From an uncultured Paenibacillus sp. (GTDB lineage Bacteria; Bacillota; Bacilli; Paenibacillales; Paenibacillaceae): a DNA stretch of 34,258 bases. The DNA is taken from assembly GCA_937895345.1 (NCBI GenBank), contig CALAWP010000028.1:1-34258 (forward strand), read 5' to 3'. Below the pieces are notes generated by a model. It was not told the origin of the DNA and searched no databases. It saw nothing but the letters and a program-made list of their open reading frames with translations. Below, piece by piece: positions 1 through 10,100 of this stretch (position 1 is its first letter; each line of letters opens with the position of its first letter). The position numbers were made by a program, and so were the translations under genes.

Positions 1-100
1 AAGGGCGAACGTAACTCCATAGGTGAACGTAACGAACTCAAAGGGCGAACGTAACTCCATAGGTGAACGTAACGAACTCAAAGGGCGAACGTAACGAACT
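1..100. repeat. 40-bp direct repeats, two full copies plus a shortened third
   Basis: Positions 1-40 and 41-80 are identical. A third copy starts at 81, keeps the first 15 bases and jumps to the end of the unit (GTAACGAACT), as if about 20 bases had been deleted inside it. Each unit contains GAACGTAAC twice, giving five such words in 100 bp. There is no coding frame. The array may continue left of the window. Confidence 0.9.
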
Positions 101-189
101 TAGATAACGCTAAGCGGCTCTAAATAAGCTTTTTGATATTTTAACGAATCCAGTACGCCTTAATTAGTCGATTTTGCCGTTTCCGGTGC

Positions 190-276
190 TGTTTTAGGAT
201 CAATAACGTATGCTGGATTCGTTAGATTTTTAGACGGGGTGTTTTTGGGCAAATAGCGTGGCGTGGATTCGTTAGA
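190..276. repeat. Degenerate ~50-bp tandem repeat ending in TGGATTCGTTAGA
   Basis: TGGATTCGTTAGA occurs at 214-226 and 264-276. The roughly 40 bases before each copy also align (CGGnGnTGTTTTnGG, then AATA, then CGT), so this is a two-copy tandem repeat of about 50 bp. An inverted relative (TAACGAATCCAG) lies at 142-153. No gene is visible between 100 and 345. Such non-coding units are often dispersed through a genome, but this window alone cannot show that. Confidence 0.6.
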
Positions 277-350
277 GTCTGTGAAGTCGTCGCTTGCCGC
301 TCCGAGTCGTCCCTCGCTGGCCGCCCCGCCAGCATCCTGACCTCAGCGAT

Positions 351-665
351 GCCCTGCGCGGTCACGTGCGTCCCGCCTTCGTCGCCGCCCTGCGCGGTCA
401 CGTGCGTCCCGCCTTCGTCGCCGCCCTGCGCCGTCGCGTATTCCCCACCCCTGTCTACGGCGCTTCCCCGCACTTTAACGTGCGCCCCGCCTACGGCGCA
501 GCCTTGCGCGGCTCGGCGCCGCTCCGTGCGCCGCGACAAGCGCGTCGCCCTCGGCGCAGCCTTGCGCAGCCTTGCGCGGCTCGGTGCGCCCCGCCTACGG
601 CGCGCAGCTCTGCGCCGTCGCAGCTCTGCGCCGTTACGTGCGGCTCCGCGCCCCGCCTACGGCGC
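351..665. repeat. GC-rich mosaic of nested short repeats
   Basis: A 36-bp unit is repeated perfectly at 351-386 and 387-422 and begins a third time at 423. Further on, the 18-mer GCGCCCCGCCTACGGCGC occurs exactly three times (482-499, 586-603, 648-665), interleaved with copies of GCGCAGCCTTGCGC. Several long open frames cross this stretch in different frames, but they are products of the repeats, with no ribosome binding site or recognisable domain. It lies immediately downstream of the minus-strand regulator gene. Confidence 0.85.
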
Positions 666-676
666 CCCGTCCCGGC

Positions 677-2929
677 TCACTGCGCCTTCAGCTTGCGGAA
701 GTCGGAGGGGGTGACGCCGAAGTTCTTTTTGAACATGCGGTGGAAATACGAGCTGCTCGTATAACCGCATTTGAGCGCGATGTCGACGACCGGCAGACTG
801 GTGTTCATCAGCTGCTCCCTGGCCTGCTCCATGCGGACCTGGTTGATGACGTCCACGATAGCGGTCAGCGTTTGCTGCTTGTAGACCCGGCTCAAATAAA
901 TCGAGGACATCCCCAGCTCATCCGCGATCCAGTTCAGGCTCATATTCGGATTGTTGTATTCCTTGCGAATTAGGTCGTTTACTTTACGGACGAGCTCGTT
1001 TTGCTTCGTTGACCGTTTAATGGACAGCTTCGCCTGTATGTCGTCGAACAAACCGAAAAATACCGCCTTCAACTGATCGACTGTCTCGAACCGGTCCGGC
1101 GAAGGGATCGAGATGCCGGGGCCGGCGTCCGCGTCCAAATTGTTGTTTTTGTGGATGGCATACAAAATATGGTTGACGGACATCGTCAAATGGGATACGG
1201 CCAAATGGACGACATGGAAAGGGTAATGTTCCGTTTCGTCCACGATTTCGGCAAACAGTCTTTTGGCCTCGTCCGTCTTGCCGCTCATGAGAGCGTCCGA
1301 CATTTTCCGTTCCTTGTCCGCCGGAAACACATATTCTTTCGTTCGGAGCTCGATTATATCCTGCGCGCGAAGGATGCATCCTGGCCCCCGGAACATCCGG
1401 TGCTTCGCGGCTTCGCGCACCTCCTTGTACAGCTGCGACAGGCGCTGGGGCTGGTCGCTTTCCGGGCTGTATGCGGCGGAGATGCTCAGCTTCAGGAAGC
1501 TGTTCGTCGATTGCCGGATTTGCTCCAGCACCTCGCGCAGCAGAGCCTCGTCCGTCTCCTCCGCGGCGTCCTGCCGGCCGAGCAGCATCGCCACGCCGTC
1601 GTCCTCCATATCGACGGTTTCGACGCGGTAATGCTTCAGGCCGATCTCCCATCCGATATTCATAATCGCAAATTTATATACGAGCAGATCGTCGCCCCGC
1701 GATTCCTTCCATTCGGCAAAGCCGTCGATCTTCAGCAGCGCGACCCGATAACCCGCCGCGAAGTCGAAGGTGATGCCGCTTTGCGCCAGCTTCTGCAGAT
1801 GCGCCGCCGTCTGCAGCGATTTGGCGCCTTGCAGCAGGCTTCTCAGCATATTTTGCCGGATCGTATAGGAGCTGTTCCGCTGCTCGCTTTCCAGACGGTT
1901 CATCCGGTCCACGATTTGATGAATCGGTTTGTACAGCATCTTCGACAGAAGCCGCGAAATCATCAGCCCCGCGGCCATAATCGAGGCGGCGATCCAGATC
2001 GTCATGTTGCGGATCGAGGAAACGGCCGCCGTTACCTTGCTGTAAGGCGTAATGCGCACGTATTGCCAGTCCAGCTTGTCGGGCGAGGTGAAGGAGATGA
2101 GCGACTTGCGCCCTTCGAACGGGGCGACGATATAACCGGACCGCTTGTTCCTGACCTGCCCGGCAAGCAGCGCAGCGTCCTCCGGAAGGAGCGTCTTCGC
2201 TTCCAGCGTGTCTCCGGACAGCAGCCGGTTCTGATTGTTGTCCATAATATAGGATTTGCCGGCATCTCCGTTCCGGCTGACCGCGATATCCTTGTTGATC
2301 CAGTCGGACGTAATGTTCACGATGACGGCGGAATTGATCGTTTGCGATTTGCCGATGGCGTCATAACCGAGATAAGTATAGGCCTTAACGGTCTGTTCTC
2401 CGCCGAGCAGCTCTACCGTGTATGTCCGGGGGATGGGCGTGAACGGGCGGTATTGCTGAAAGCGGTCCAGGACGTCCAGCACGCTTTTGTCCTCAAGCTC
2501 CTCCCGGGTGAGCGTGCCACCTTGTCCTTGCCGTCTGGCGGTGTAAAACAGGTCGTTTTTGGAATTGTAGACATAGATCGATTCGATAAACGGCATCGAG
2601 TTGAGATAGTTGTTCAGCTCCTGCATGGCGGCCGTCACGTCGTAAATATGCGGTTCCGTATAGAACATCAGCTTCGAGATCGTAAAGGTCCGGTAAATTT
2701 GAAACGAAACCGCCTGCGCGCTTTCGGTCATGCTGATCACTTCTTTGCTCGTTTGCATCAAATTGCTGACGTCGGATTGATACGCCTTCTTCAGATCGAT
2801 GCGGGTATAGACGACAAAATAAAACAGCGAAGACACCAGCAGCGTCAGCACGATGCATAACGTAATCGTCAACAACAGCCTGCTGTACAATTTTCCGTTG
2901 CGCGCGGCCTGCGCGGCGGCAGCAGCCAT
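677..2929 (-). CDS. Membrane-anchored AraC-family transcriptional regulator (YesN/YtdP-like)
   Basis: A 750-residue regulator predicted to sense an extracellular ligand and control the divergent sugar-transport operon. The start at 2929 is chosen because AAAGGAGGAG lies 6-7 bases upstream; an earlier in-frame start at 3070 has no such site. Residues about 17-41 form the first membrane segment, followed by a ~260-residue extracytoplasmic region and a second membrane segment at about 304-326. The cytoplasmic part has a weak GGDEF-like or linker region and ends in a full AraC DNA-binding domain (about 650-750), with both helix-turn-helices and the closing FGVTPSDFRK motif. This family typically governs ABC importers for oligosaccharides in Paenibacillaceae. 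The sensed sugar cannot be read from the sequence. Confidence 0.93.
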   Translation of the reverse strand: MAAAAAQAARNGKLYSRLLLTITLCIVLTLLVSSLFYFVVYTRIDLKKAYQSDVSNLMQTSKEVISMTESAQAVSFQIYRTFTISKLMFYTEPHIYDVTAAMQELNNYLNSMPFIESIYVYNSKNDLFYTARRQGQGGTLTREELEDKSVLDVLDRFQQYRPFTPIPRTYTVELLGGEQTVKAYTYLGYDAIGKSQTINSAVIVNITSDWINKDIAVSRNGDAGKSYIMDNNQNRLLSGDTLEAKTLLPEDAALLAGQVRNKRSGYIVAPFEGRKSLISFTSPDKLDWQYVRITPYSKVTAAVSSIRNMTIWIAASIMAAGLMISRLLSKMLYKPIHQIVDRMNRLESEQRNSSYTIRQNMLRSLLQGAKSLQTAAHLQKLAQSGITFDFAAGYRVALLKIDGFAEWKESRGDDLLVYKFAIMNIGWEIGLKHYRVETVDMEDDGVAMLLGRQDAAEETDEALLREVLEQIRQSTNSFLKLSISAAYSPESDQPQRLSQLYKEVREAAKHRMFRGPGCILRAQDIIELRTKEYVFPADKERKMSDALMSGKTDEAKRLFAEIVDETEHYPFHVVHLAVSHLTMSVNHILYAIHKNNNLDADAGPGISIPSPDRFETVDQLKAVFFGLFDDIQAKLSIKRSTKQNELVRKVNDLIRKEYNNPNMSLNWIADELGMSSIYLSRVYKQQTLTAIVDVINQVRMEQAREQLMNTSLPVVDIALKCGYTSSSYFHRMFKKNFGVTPSDFRKLKAQ

Positions 2930-3061
2930 AGCGTCTCCTCCTTTGCAATACGGGTCCGGCTTCGTTCGGAACGCGGCGCGAATCGCCGGTATACGGCCGA
3001 AAGAAAGCGTTTCCCAAATCCCTCTGAATGATGAAACGGGTTTCGGTGCGAACCGTTTCGA

Positions 3062-3197
3062 TTTGTTCACTGTGAACCGGGCTCCCGTCGTTTATTCATT
3101 ATATTATCCCCGGGCCGCTTAGGCCAATGAACAAAATGCAGATTCGCGCACAGGCCGGCCCCTATGGCAGTGAACAAAATAAACCGCAGTGAACAAA
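3062..3197. promoter_or_regulatory. Divergent regulatory region with four TGAACAAA-type sites
   Basis: TGAACAAA occurs on the plus strand at 3128-3135, 3171-3178 and 3190-3197 (the last two 19 bp apart) and in reverse (TTTGTTCA) at 3062-3069. These are good candidates for binding sites of the adjacent AraC-type regulator. A perfect minus-strand -10 (TATAAT) sits at 3098-3103 with no recognisable -35, and the 3128 site lies just upstream of where the -35 would be, as expected for an activator-dependent, self-regulated promoter. I did not find a convincing plus-strand promoter for the transporter operon in 3200-3477. Confidence 0.55.
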
Positions 3198-3346
3198 CCG
3201 GCGGGTACCGTGCAGCGGCGCGGCGCATTCGATTTAGACACACCGATTTCGATCCTTCACAAGGCCGATAGCAGCTTAATGCACAAACGTTGCAAACTTG
3301 CTCTTTCGCCCTGGCCGGCACGCCCCTACACTGGGAACAGGTCCGG

Positions 3347-3380
3347 AAGCGGCGGCTCGGCGGAAGCGGCGGCTCGGCGG
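3347..3380. repeat. 17-bp tandem repeat in transporter leader
   Basis: AAGCGGCGGCTCGGCGG is present twice back to back (3347-3363, 3364-3380), followed by a partial copy. It lies about 100 bp upstream of the permease start in an otherwise gene-free stretch (3198-3477). Confidence 0.85.
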
Positions 3381-3477
3381 AAGCGCCGGCATCGGGCGGG
3401 AGAACCGGAACGGGCCGCAAGGAACGTCCGGATGAAGCGTACTGACACAGAAGCAAAGGAAGGGAGAAATCGACCGC

Positions 3478-4401
3478 ATGTTCAAAAAACACGGAATACT
3501 GAAGGAGCTTGTCGCCAATCGGCTGATGTTCCTGATGCTGCTGCCGACGCTGCTCTTTTTTTTAATTAATTCATACACGCCCATGGTCGGCATTTATTAT
3601 GCGTTTACTCAGTTCGACTTCAATACGAGCCTGTTCAACAGCCAGTTCGTCGGACTGAAAAACTTCGAGTTTCTTTGGAAGTCGGGCGTACTCCTGAAGC
3701 TGACGCTCAATACGATCGGCTACAACATCGCCTTTATTTTGCTGGGCAACGTGCTGGCGATCGCGCTGGCCATTTTGCTGAGCGAGCTGAAGACGCAATG
3801 GTTCAAAAAGACGACCCAGTCGATCATGTTTTTGCCGTATTTCGTTTCGTTCGTCATTCTGAGCGTCATCGTTTACAACGTATTCAACTATGAAAGCGGC
3901 TTCCTGAACACGACGCTGGCGAAGTTCGGGGCGGAGCCGGTGGACGTATACAATACGCCGTGGATCTGGATCTTCCTCATAATCCTTTTTTACCTGTGGA
4001 AAAATCTCGGGTACAGCATGGTCATCTATTTGGCGACGATAACCGGCATCAGCGACGAATATTACGAGGCGGCCAAAATCGACGGGGCCAACATCTTTCA
4101 GCGGGTCTGGTACATTACGGTGCCGATGCTGAAGACGACGTTCGTCATGCTGCTGCTGTTCGCGCTCGGGAGCATTATGAAAGGGCAGTTCGACCTGTTC
4201 TACCAGCTCGTCGGCAACAACGGCATGCTCTACAACACGACGGACATTCTCGATACGTACGTGTACCGTTCGCTCAAGGTCACCTTCGATATCGGCATGT
4301 CGACGGCGGCGGGGCTGTATCAATCGCTGTTCGGATTTATTTTGATTATGACCGTCAACTATATCATCAAAAAAATCAACTCGGACTACGCGCTGTTCTA
4401 A
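3478..4401 (+). CDS. Carbohydrate ABC transporter permease, LplB-like (CUT1 family)
   Basis: A 307-residue inner-membrane permease with about six hydrophobic segments. The cytoplasmic EAA loop (EAAKIDGANIFQRVW, about residues 198-212) contacts the ATPase. The start at 3478 follows a purine-rich AAGGAAGGGAG site. It is the first gene of a three-gene import operon; the second permease begins 16 bp after its stop. No ATP-binding gene is nearby. In Firmicutes such CUT1 importers usually borrow a shared MsmX-type ATPase encoded elsewhere, so its absence is expected. The substrate is unknown, but an oligosaccharide is likely given the surface glycan-active protein downstream. Confidence 0.93.
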   Translation: MFKKHGILKELVANRLMFLMLLPTLLFFLINSYTPMVGIYYAFTQFDFNTSLFNSQFVGLKNFEFLWKSGVLLKLTLNTIGYNIAFILLGNVLAIALAILLSELKTQWFKKTTQSIMFLPYFVSFVILSVIVYNVFNYESGFLNTTLAKFGAEPVDVYNTPWIWIFLIILFYLWKNLGYSMVIYLATITGISDEYYEAAKIDGANIFQRVWYITVPMLKTTFVMLLLFALGSIMKGQFDLFYQLVGNNGMLYNTTDILDTYVYRSLKVTFDIGMSTAAGLYQSLFGFILIMTVNYIIKKINSDYALF

Positions 4402-4417
4402 AGGGGGCACGGCCACT

Positions 4418-5308
4418 GTGAAAATTAAAGAAGAAAGCTCCATGAAATGGTTTCGCCTGATCGCGTTTGCCGTCATTGTGCTGTCGTCGGCCGCCTGCCT
4501 GTTTCCGTTTCTGCTTATTGTTTCGGCGTCGCTGACGCAGAACGAAGCCATTATCCGCGACGGCTACAACCTGATCCCGACCGTCTTCTCGCTGGAAGGC
4601 TACGAGACCGTGTTCCGATTTCCGCAGCAGGTGCTGCGCGCTTACGGGGTAACGGCGTTCACGACGGTCGCCGGCACCGCGCTCGGCCTGTTCTTCATGA
4701 CGATGGCGGGGTATGTGCTGCAGCGGAAAGATTTTAAATACCGCAATTTCTTTTCGTTCATGATTTATTTTACGACGCTGTTCGGGGGCGGCCTGGTGCC
4801 TTGGTACATTCTGATGACCAAATATTTGAAGCTGACCGACACGATGACGGTGCTCATCTTTCCCGGCTTGATGACGCCGTTTCTAATCATTCTGATGAAA
4901 AACTTTATCCGTTCGGCGGTGCCGGACGAGGTGATCGAATCGGCCAAGATCGACGGGGCGAACGACTTTACGATTTACAGCCGGATCGTGCTGCAGCTGT
5001 CGATGCCGGGCATCGCGACCGTTGGCCTGTTTCTGGCGCTGCAATATTGGAACGACTGGTTTACGTCCTCGCTGTTCATCAACGATACGACGAAGTACCA
5101 GCTGCAATATTACTTGTACAACGTCATCAACGCGATGAGCTTTGTCGCCCAGATGGGCGCGGGCACGGGCGTCTCGCTCGGCGACATGCCGACCGAATCG
5201 ACCAAGATGGCGATGTCGATCATCGTTACCGGTCCGATATTGTTTCTCTACCCGTTCGTGCAGCGTTATTTTGTGAAAGGGTTGACGATCGGGGCGGTGA
5301 AAGGTTAG
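4418..5308 (+). CDS. Carbohydrate ABC transporter permease, YtcP/LplC-like (CUT1 family)
   Basis: The second permease of the importer, 296 residues, with about six membrane segments and an EAA loop reading ESAKIDGANDF. Its C-terminus (VQRYFVKGLTIGAVKG) is typical of this family. I use the GTG at 4418, preceded at 10 bases by a G-rich AAAGGGGG site. An ATG at 4442 is an alternative and would remove eight residues before the first membrane helix. It pairs with the upstream permease to form the heterodimeric channel through which the sugar delivered by the downstream lipoprotein passes. Confidence 0.92.
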   Translation: MKIKEESSMKWFRLIAFAVIVLSSAACLFPFLLIVSASLTQNEAIIRDGYNLIPTVFSLEGYETVFRFPQQVLRAYGVTAFTTVAGTALGLFFMTMAGYVLQRKDFKYRNFFSFMIYFTTLFGGGLVPWYILMTKYLKLTDTMTVLIFPGLMTPFLIILMKNFIRSAVPDEVIESAKIDGANDFTIYSRIVLQLSMPGIATVGLFLALQYWNDWFTSSLFINDTTKYQLQYYLYNVINAMSFVAQMGAGTGVSLGDMPTESTKMAMSIIVTGPILFLYPFVQRYFVKGLTIGAVKG

Positions 5309-5391
5309 AACCGGATAAGGGATGCGCATCTTCGGGCAATTCCGTAATGCCGGCTAACATAGATCATTTATAGACTAAAGGGAGGATTCAC

Positions 5392-6999
5392 ATGACGAAG
5401 AAAGCAACCAAAGCGGTAGCGGCGCTATTGTCGTTCGTTATTCTGACCGTCATGCTGGCCGCATGCTCCGGAAGCAACGGCGGCGGCAGCGGCGGCTCGG
5501 GCAACGCGACGAACTCGCCGAAGGACAGCGAGACGGCGGGCTCAGGCACGGGCACGGGCTCGGACGGAGAGCAGACCGGCATCGACCTGTCGAAGGAAGT
5601 GGAGCTGCAATTTTATATGCTGGGCGACGCTCCGAAGGATATTGCCATTATTCAGGATGAAATCAACAAGATGGCGAAGGAAGAGCTGAACGCCACCGTC
5701 AAGTTCAACTACACGTCCTGGACCGACTGGGACCAAAAGTATAAGCTGCTGCTCGGCTCCGGTCAGCAGGTGGATCTTATCTTTACGGCGGAGTGGACGC
5801 AATACCAATCTTACGCCAAGAAAGGCGCGTTCCAGCCGCTTGACGAGCTGCTGCCGAAGGCCGCGCCGGCGCTGTACGAATTTGTGCCGCAGGATATGTG
5901 GGAAGCGGTCAAGATCGACGGCAGCATCTACACCGTTCCGGCGACTTACAAGGAATACGTGACGGACGGCTTCGTCTGGCGCGAGGATTTGCGCAAGAAA
6001 TACGATCTGCCCAAGCCGGTCGACATTCCGACCTTCGAGCAGTATCTTGAAGGCATCAAGAAAAACGAGCCGACCATGACTCCGCTGTCGATGAACTCGG
6101 ACGTGAAGACGAACCTGATGGACCGCTTCCGAGGCATTTCGCATTCCCCGATCGGCGCGCTGCCTTACGGCATCGGCATCTACTACGACAAGCCGACGGA
6201 GGTTTACTCCTATTGGGGCTCCGACGAGCAGCTGCAGGATCTGGAGACGATGAAGCGTTGGCAGGACAACGGTTATATGGTCAAAAACGTGCTGGCGGTG
6301 AAAGATACGCTGCAGGATCAAATCACGAGCGGCAAGGCGGCCGCCATTCTCGGCGACAACCCGACGCGCTTCAACGACATGGTGATCAAAATTCAGGCGT
6401 CGCATCCGGAGTGGGAGCTGGGCTATCATCCGTACCCGCTCACGAACGGCATCGCTACGCCGGTGCATCCGATCCACAACGGCTTCGCCGTCCCGGCCAG
6501 CAGCAAAAACGCGGAGCGCGCTCTGGCGTTCTACGAAAAGATGGTGACCGACAAACGGTACAACCTGTTGACGCAATACGGCATTGAAGGCAAAAACTAC
6601 GAAGTGGTAGACGGCTATTATACGATGATCGGCGATACGAGCTCCAACGGCTTCCCGCGCGAAGGAATGAACGGCTGGGCGTGGCGCAATCCGGAATATA
6701 TGCTGTTCGACAAAAACTACGACGGCGTTAAAGCGATCTTCGACGAACTGGACAAAATCCAGGTGCCGGACAAATTTACGGGCTTCGCGGAGGACTACAC
6801 GAGCTATCAGGCGGAGCGGGCGGCGCTCGAGCAGGTCGAGAAGCAATATTTGTTCCCGCTGAACGCGGGTCTCGTGAAGGACGTGAAGCAAGGCCTGGAG
6901 ACGTTTATGGAAAAGGCGAAGCAGGCCGGCCTGGAGAAGATTCAGGAGGAATATACGAAGCAATGGCTGCAATACGTGGAGGAGCAAGGCATCAAGTAG
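5392..6999 (+). CDS. Extracellular solute-binding lipoprotein, LplA-like (CUT1 importer)
   Basis: A 535-residue binding protein that captures the sugar outside the cell for the two permeases just upstream. The start follows a strong GGGAGGATTCAC site. A lipoprotein signal ends in the lipobox LAAC, with Cys25 as lipid anchor, followed by a Ser/Gly/Asn/Thr-rich tether to about residue 60. The remaining ~470 residues have the layout of the large family-1 solute-binding proteins (opening with a VELQFYMLGDAPKD-type strand, aromatic-rich, ending in a helical EEYTKQWLQY segment). The 83-bp gap after the second permease suggests the same operon. The ligand cannot be assigned. Confidence 0.93.
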   Translation: MTKKATKAVAALLSFVILTVMLAACSGSNGGGSGGSGNATNSPKDSETAGSGTGTGSDGEQTGIDLSKEVELQFYMLGDAPKDIAIIQDEINKMAKEELNATVKFNYTSWTDWDQKYKLLLGSGQQVDLIFTAEWTQYQSYAKKGAFQPLDELLPKAAPALYEFVPQDMWEAVKIDGSIYTVPATYKEYVTDGFVWREDLRKKYDLPKPVDIPTFEQYLEGIKKNEPTMTPLSMNSDVKTNLMDRFRGISHSPIGALPYGIGIYYDKPTEVYSYWGSDEQLQDLETMKRWQDNGYMVKNVLAVKDTLQDQITSGKAAAILGDNPTRFNDMVIKIQASHPEWELGYHPYPLTNGIATPVHPIHNGFAVPASSKNAERALAFYEKMVTDKRYNLLTQYGIEGKNYEVVDGYYTMIGDTSSNGFPREGMNGWAWRNPEYMLFDKNYDGVKAIFDELDKIQVPDKFTGFAEDYTSYQAERAALEQVEKQYLFPLNAGLVKDVKQGLETFMEKAKQAGLEKIQEEYTKQWLQYVEEQGIK

Positions 7000-7069
7000 G
7001 CGGGCATGCTGTCTGTTGAACGAGAGAAACGCACGAATTAAGCGGAATGAGGACATCGAGCTGGAGAAA

Positions 7070-7097
7070 CGGCCGGGCGGCGTAAGCCGCCTGGCCG
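7070..7097 (+). terminator. Strong GC hairpin after the binding-protein gene
   Basis: CGGCCGGGCGGC, loop GTAA, then GCCGCCTGGCCG forms a 12-bp stem with one G-T pair. No T-run follows, so it may act as an mRNA-stabilising or processing element between the transporter operon and the SLH gene rather than as a full terminator. Confidence 0.5.
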
Positions 7098-7150
7098 CCA
7101 TAACGGCTCTATTGCAATTCAATTGAATGAAAACAGGGAGGAGACGCAAC

Positions 7151-10100
7151 GTGCGGAAAACGATAGCCTCAATAAGCAAATGGCTGTTGATGCTGGCCCT
7201 AGCGCTGCCGGTTATGACGCCTGCGTATGCGACGGCGGTCCATGCCGAAGAAGCGGCGGCGGAAATGCCCGGAACGGAAGAGGAGGAGATACGCGGAGGC
7301 GCCGGAGGAGAAGAAGGGGGCGACATCGGGGTTCCAACCGAAGAGGACGAGAGATTGAACGAGGAAGTGAACGAGGAAGTGAACGAGGAAGTGAACGAAG
7401 AAGAGAATGTGAAAGAGGAAGAGGGTGAAATAACGTCTGGAGAGAAAGCGTTTACATCTTTGGCAGGAGGTTTGCTGTTCGAAGACGACTTCCAGGACGG
7501 CGATCTGGAAGGATGGACGGTCAACCTTCCCAACGTCATGACCGCGGCTCCGGACCCTGCCGACGCCGCTAATCTGATGCTTTACGTCAGCTCGGGGGAC
7601 GAAGCGATTGCCTCCGTCGACGCAAATATCGGCAGCGATTATGTGTACGAGGCGAAGGTCAAAAAGGTGGCGGCGGGATCGTTCCCGGGCATTCTCGCCC
7701 GCTACACCGATATCAACAACTTTTATTTGTTCCAGCCGGGCGACGGCAAGTTTTCCTTATCCAAGCGGGTCGGAGGAACAACTGCGACGCTGGCCGAATC
7801 CAGCTTTCCGGTGGCGGCCAACCATTGGTTCAAGATGAGGCTGGTCGTCGAAGGCAGCTCGATCAAGGCATACGCCGACGACCGGCTTATCTTTAGCGTG
7901 ACGGATGCGTCCTTGCCGGCGGGCACGGCCGGCTACCGTTCTCGCTGGGACCGGTCGGGACTGGACGATGTGAAGATATGGAGCATACCGGATCCGAAGC
8001 CGGCTGCCCCGTCCGGGCTGCAGGCGGCGGACGTGACGGCGGATTCGGCAACCATCCGTTGGGAAGCCGGCTCCGGCGGCAACGAGCTGTACCGGCTGTT
8101 CCGCTCGGTTCATCCGAATTCCGGCTACATACCGGTGTACAGCGGGGAAGAGGTATCGTTCACCGACGGCGGACTCTCTTCGGGCGTCACTTATTATTAC
8201 AAAGCGTCAGCGGAAATTAACGGGTATGAAGCGGTGTCCGAGCCGCTTGCCGTCACGACGGTGCTGGAGCTGCCGGACTCGCCGGAGCAGCTGCCCGGGA
8301 TAGTCGCCGCTTATCCGTTCGACGAGTCGGCGGGCACGGAGGCGGCGCCGCTGGCGGCCAGCTCGAATCAGGCGGCGGCAACGCTAACCGGCGGCGCCTC
8401 GTGGACGGCGGGCAGAACCGGGGGAGCGGTCGACCTGAACGGCACGAACGGCTATGTGGCGTTGCCGGCGGGCGTCGTTCAAGGGTTGGACAGCGTCACG
8501 TTTGCCTTCTGGGCGAAGCAGGATACGTTGAAGCAATGGGCCCGCGTATTCGATATCGGCCACGGCACGAATCATTATATTTTCTTTACGCCGGCCAGCG
8601 GCGGCGGGGAAACCCGCTTTGTCCTGAAGAACGGCGGCGGCGAGCAAATCGTCGGCACAAGCCCGGCAAGACAGGAAGCCGGCAAATGGATGCATTACGC
8701 GATGACGTTGTCCGGCAATACGGCCGTTCTGTACGTGGACGGAGCCGAAGTTGCGCGCAACGACAATATGACGCTCAAGCCAAGCGATCTCGGCAGCACT
8801 TCCTTGAACTATATCGGCCGTTCGATGTTCAGCGCCGATCCTTATCTGGACGGGCAAATCGACGACTTCTACATCTTCAATCGGGCGCTGGGACCGGCGG
8901 AGGTCGCGCTGTTCACGCAGCCGGAGGATGAAGCGAAGGTGTCCGCGGATTACGATGCGCTGACGCTGCCGGGCGACCTGTCCCGCGTCATGGCCGACAT
9001 CGCTCTTCCGACGGCCGGAGCGAACGGCTCCAGCCTGTTCTGGCAGTCGAGCCATGCCGGCGTTATCGACGGATCGGGCAGCGTCACGCGTCCGGCATAC
9101 GGCGAGCCGGATGCCGCGGTGACGCTGACGGCGACGATCAAGCGCGGTATCGTCTCCCGCACGAAGACGTTCGAGCTGACCGTCTTGGCCGAAATGTCCG
9201 ATGCCGACGCGGTAGCCGCGGATCTCGCCGCATTGGCCGTACCGCACGCGGATGGTGCGACCGCCAAGCTGACGCTGCCGTCGGCGGGGGCGAACGGCAC
9301 GGCGGTCCGCTGGTTGTCCGGCAATGAAACGTATCTGAGGCCCGACGGCATGGTGAGGCGTCCGCCGATCGGGGCAAGCGATCTTCTCGTCCGGCTGACG
9401 GCTGTCGTCTCTCGGGGAGCGGCGTCGGATACGCGAACGTTTGATGTGAAGATTTTGGCGCAGGATGAATTCTCCGCTTATTTGTTCGCCTACAACAAGG
9501 CGGCCGGCGGAGTCGAAACGCTCCATTACGCGGTCAGCCGCAACGGCCGTCATTGGACGGAGCTGGGCAGCAATCCGGCGTACGTCGCCGCGATGGAAGG
9601 CTCCGATACGTTCAAGCTGAATTCGGAGGACAAATGGTACAAGTACAGCTATGCCGGGGGCGCGTGGTCGCTGCAATCGTCCGCCGATCCGGCAGGGGGC
9701 GTGTGGAAGCAGGAGCCGTCGAGCTTCTTTACCTTGCCGTCCGGTGCGTTGAACGGAAGCTTCAAGCGCATTACCGAGGAGGAGTGGAACCGGCTGGTCC
9801 ACGGTCTATCCGTACCGCGGTCGACGAACGTCGTGACGGTTCATACGGATGTCGGCGTACCGCCGAGGCTGCCGAAATGGGTAAAGGTCGATTATACGAA
9901 CAATTTATATGCGACGCTGCAGGTGAATTGGGCAGTCCCGGATCCTGCGTCGTACGCGGCTGAACGAACGTTTCAGGCAAACGGCTCGCTTGCGGCGTCG
10001 GGGACGGCCGTTCAGGCCGCCGTCATCGTGGAGGACCGAAGCCGGGATCCGCATCTGATCCGCAACGGCGAGTTCTGGTTCGATACCGAAGGCGGCATGA

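Noticed and set aside
1..110. CRISPR array
   Set aside because: The 40-bp units are directly adjacent with no unique spacers and no cas genes nearby.
222..764. Several overlapping open frames of 105-156 codons on both strands
   Set aside because: They run through tandem repeats of GC-rich words, have no ribosome binding site or domain, and overlap each other in different frames.
1151..2860. 569-codon plus-strand open frame opposite the AraC-type regulator
   Set aside because: Arg/His/Gln/Asp-rich shadow typical of the antisense of GC-rich coding DNA; the minus-strand frame has full domain matches.
3067..3492. 141-codon minus-strand frame in the regulator/transporter gap
   Set aside because: Covers the promoter and TGAACAAA sites, composition biased to Pro/Arg/Ser, no start site.
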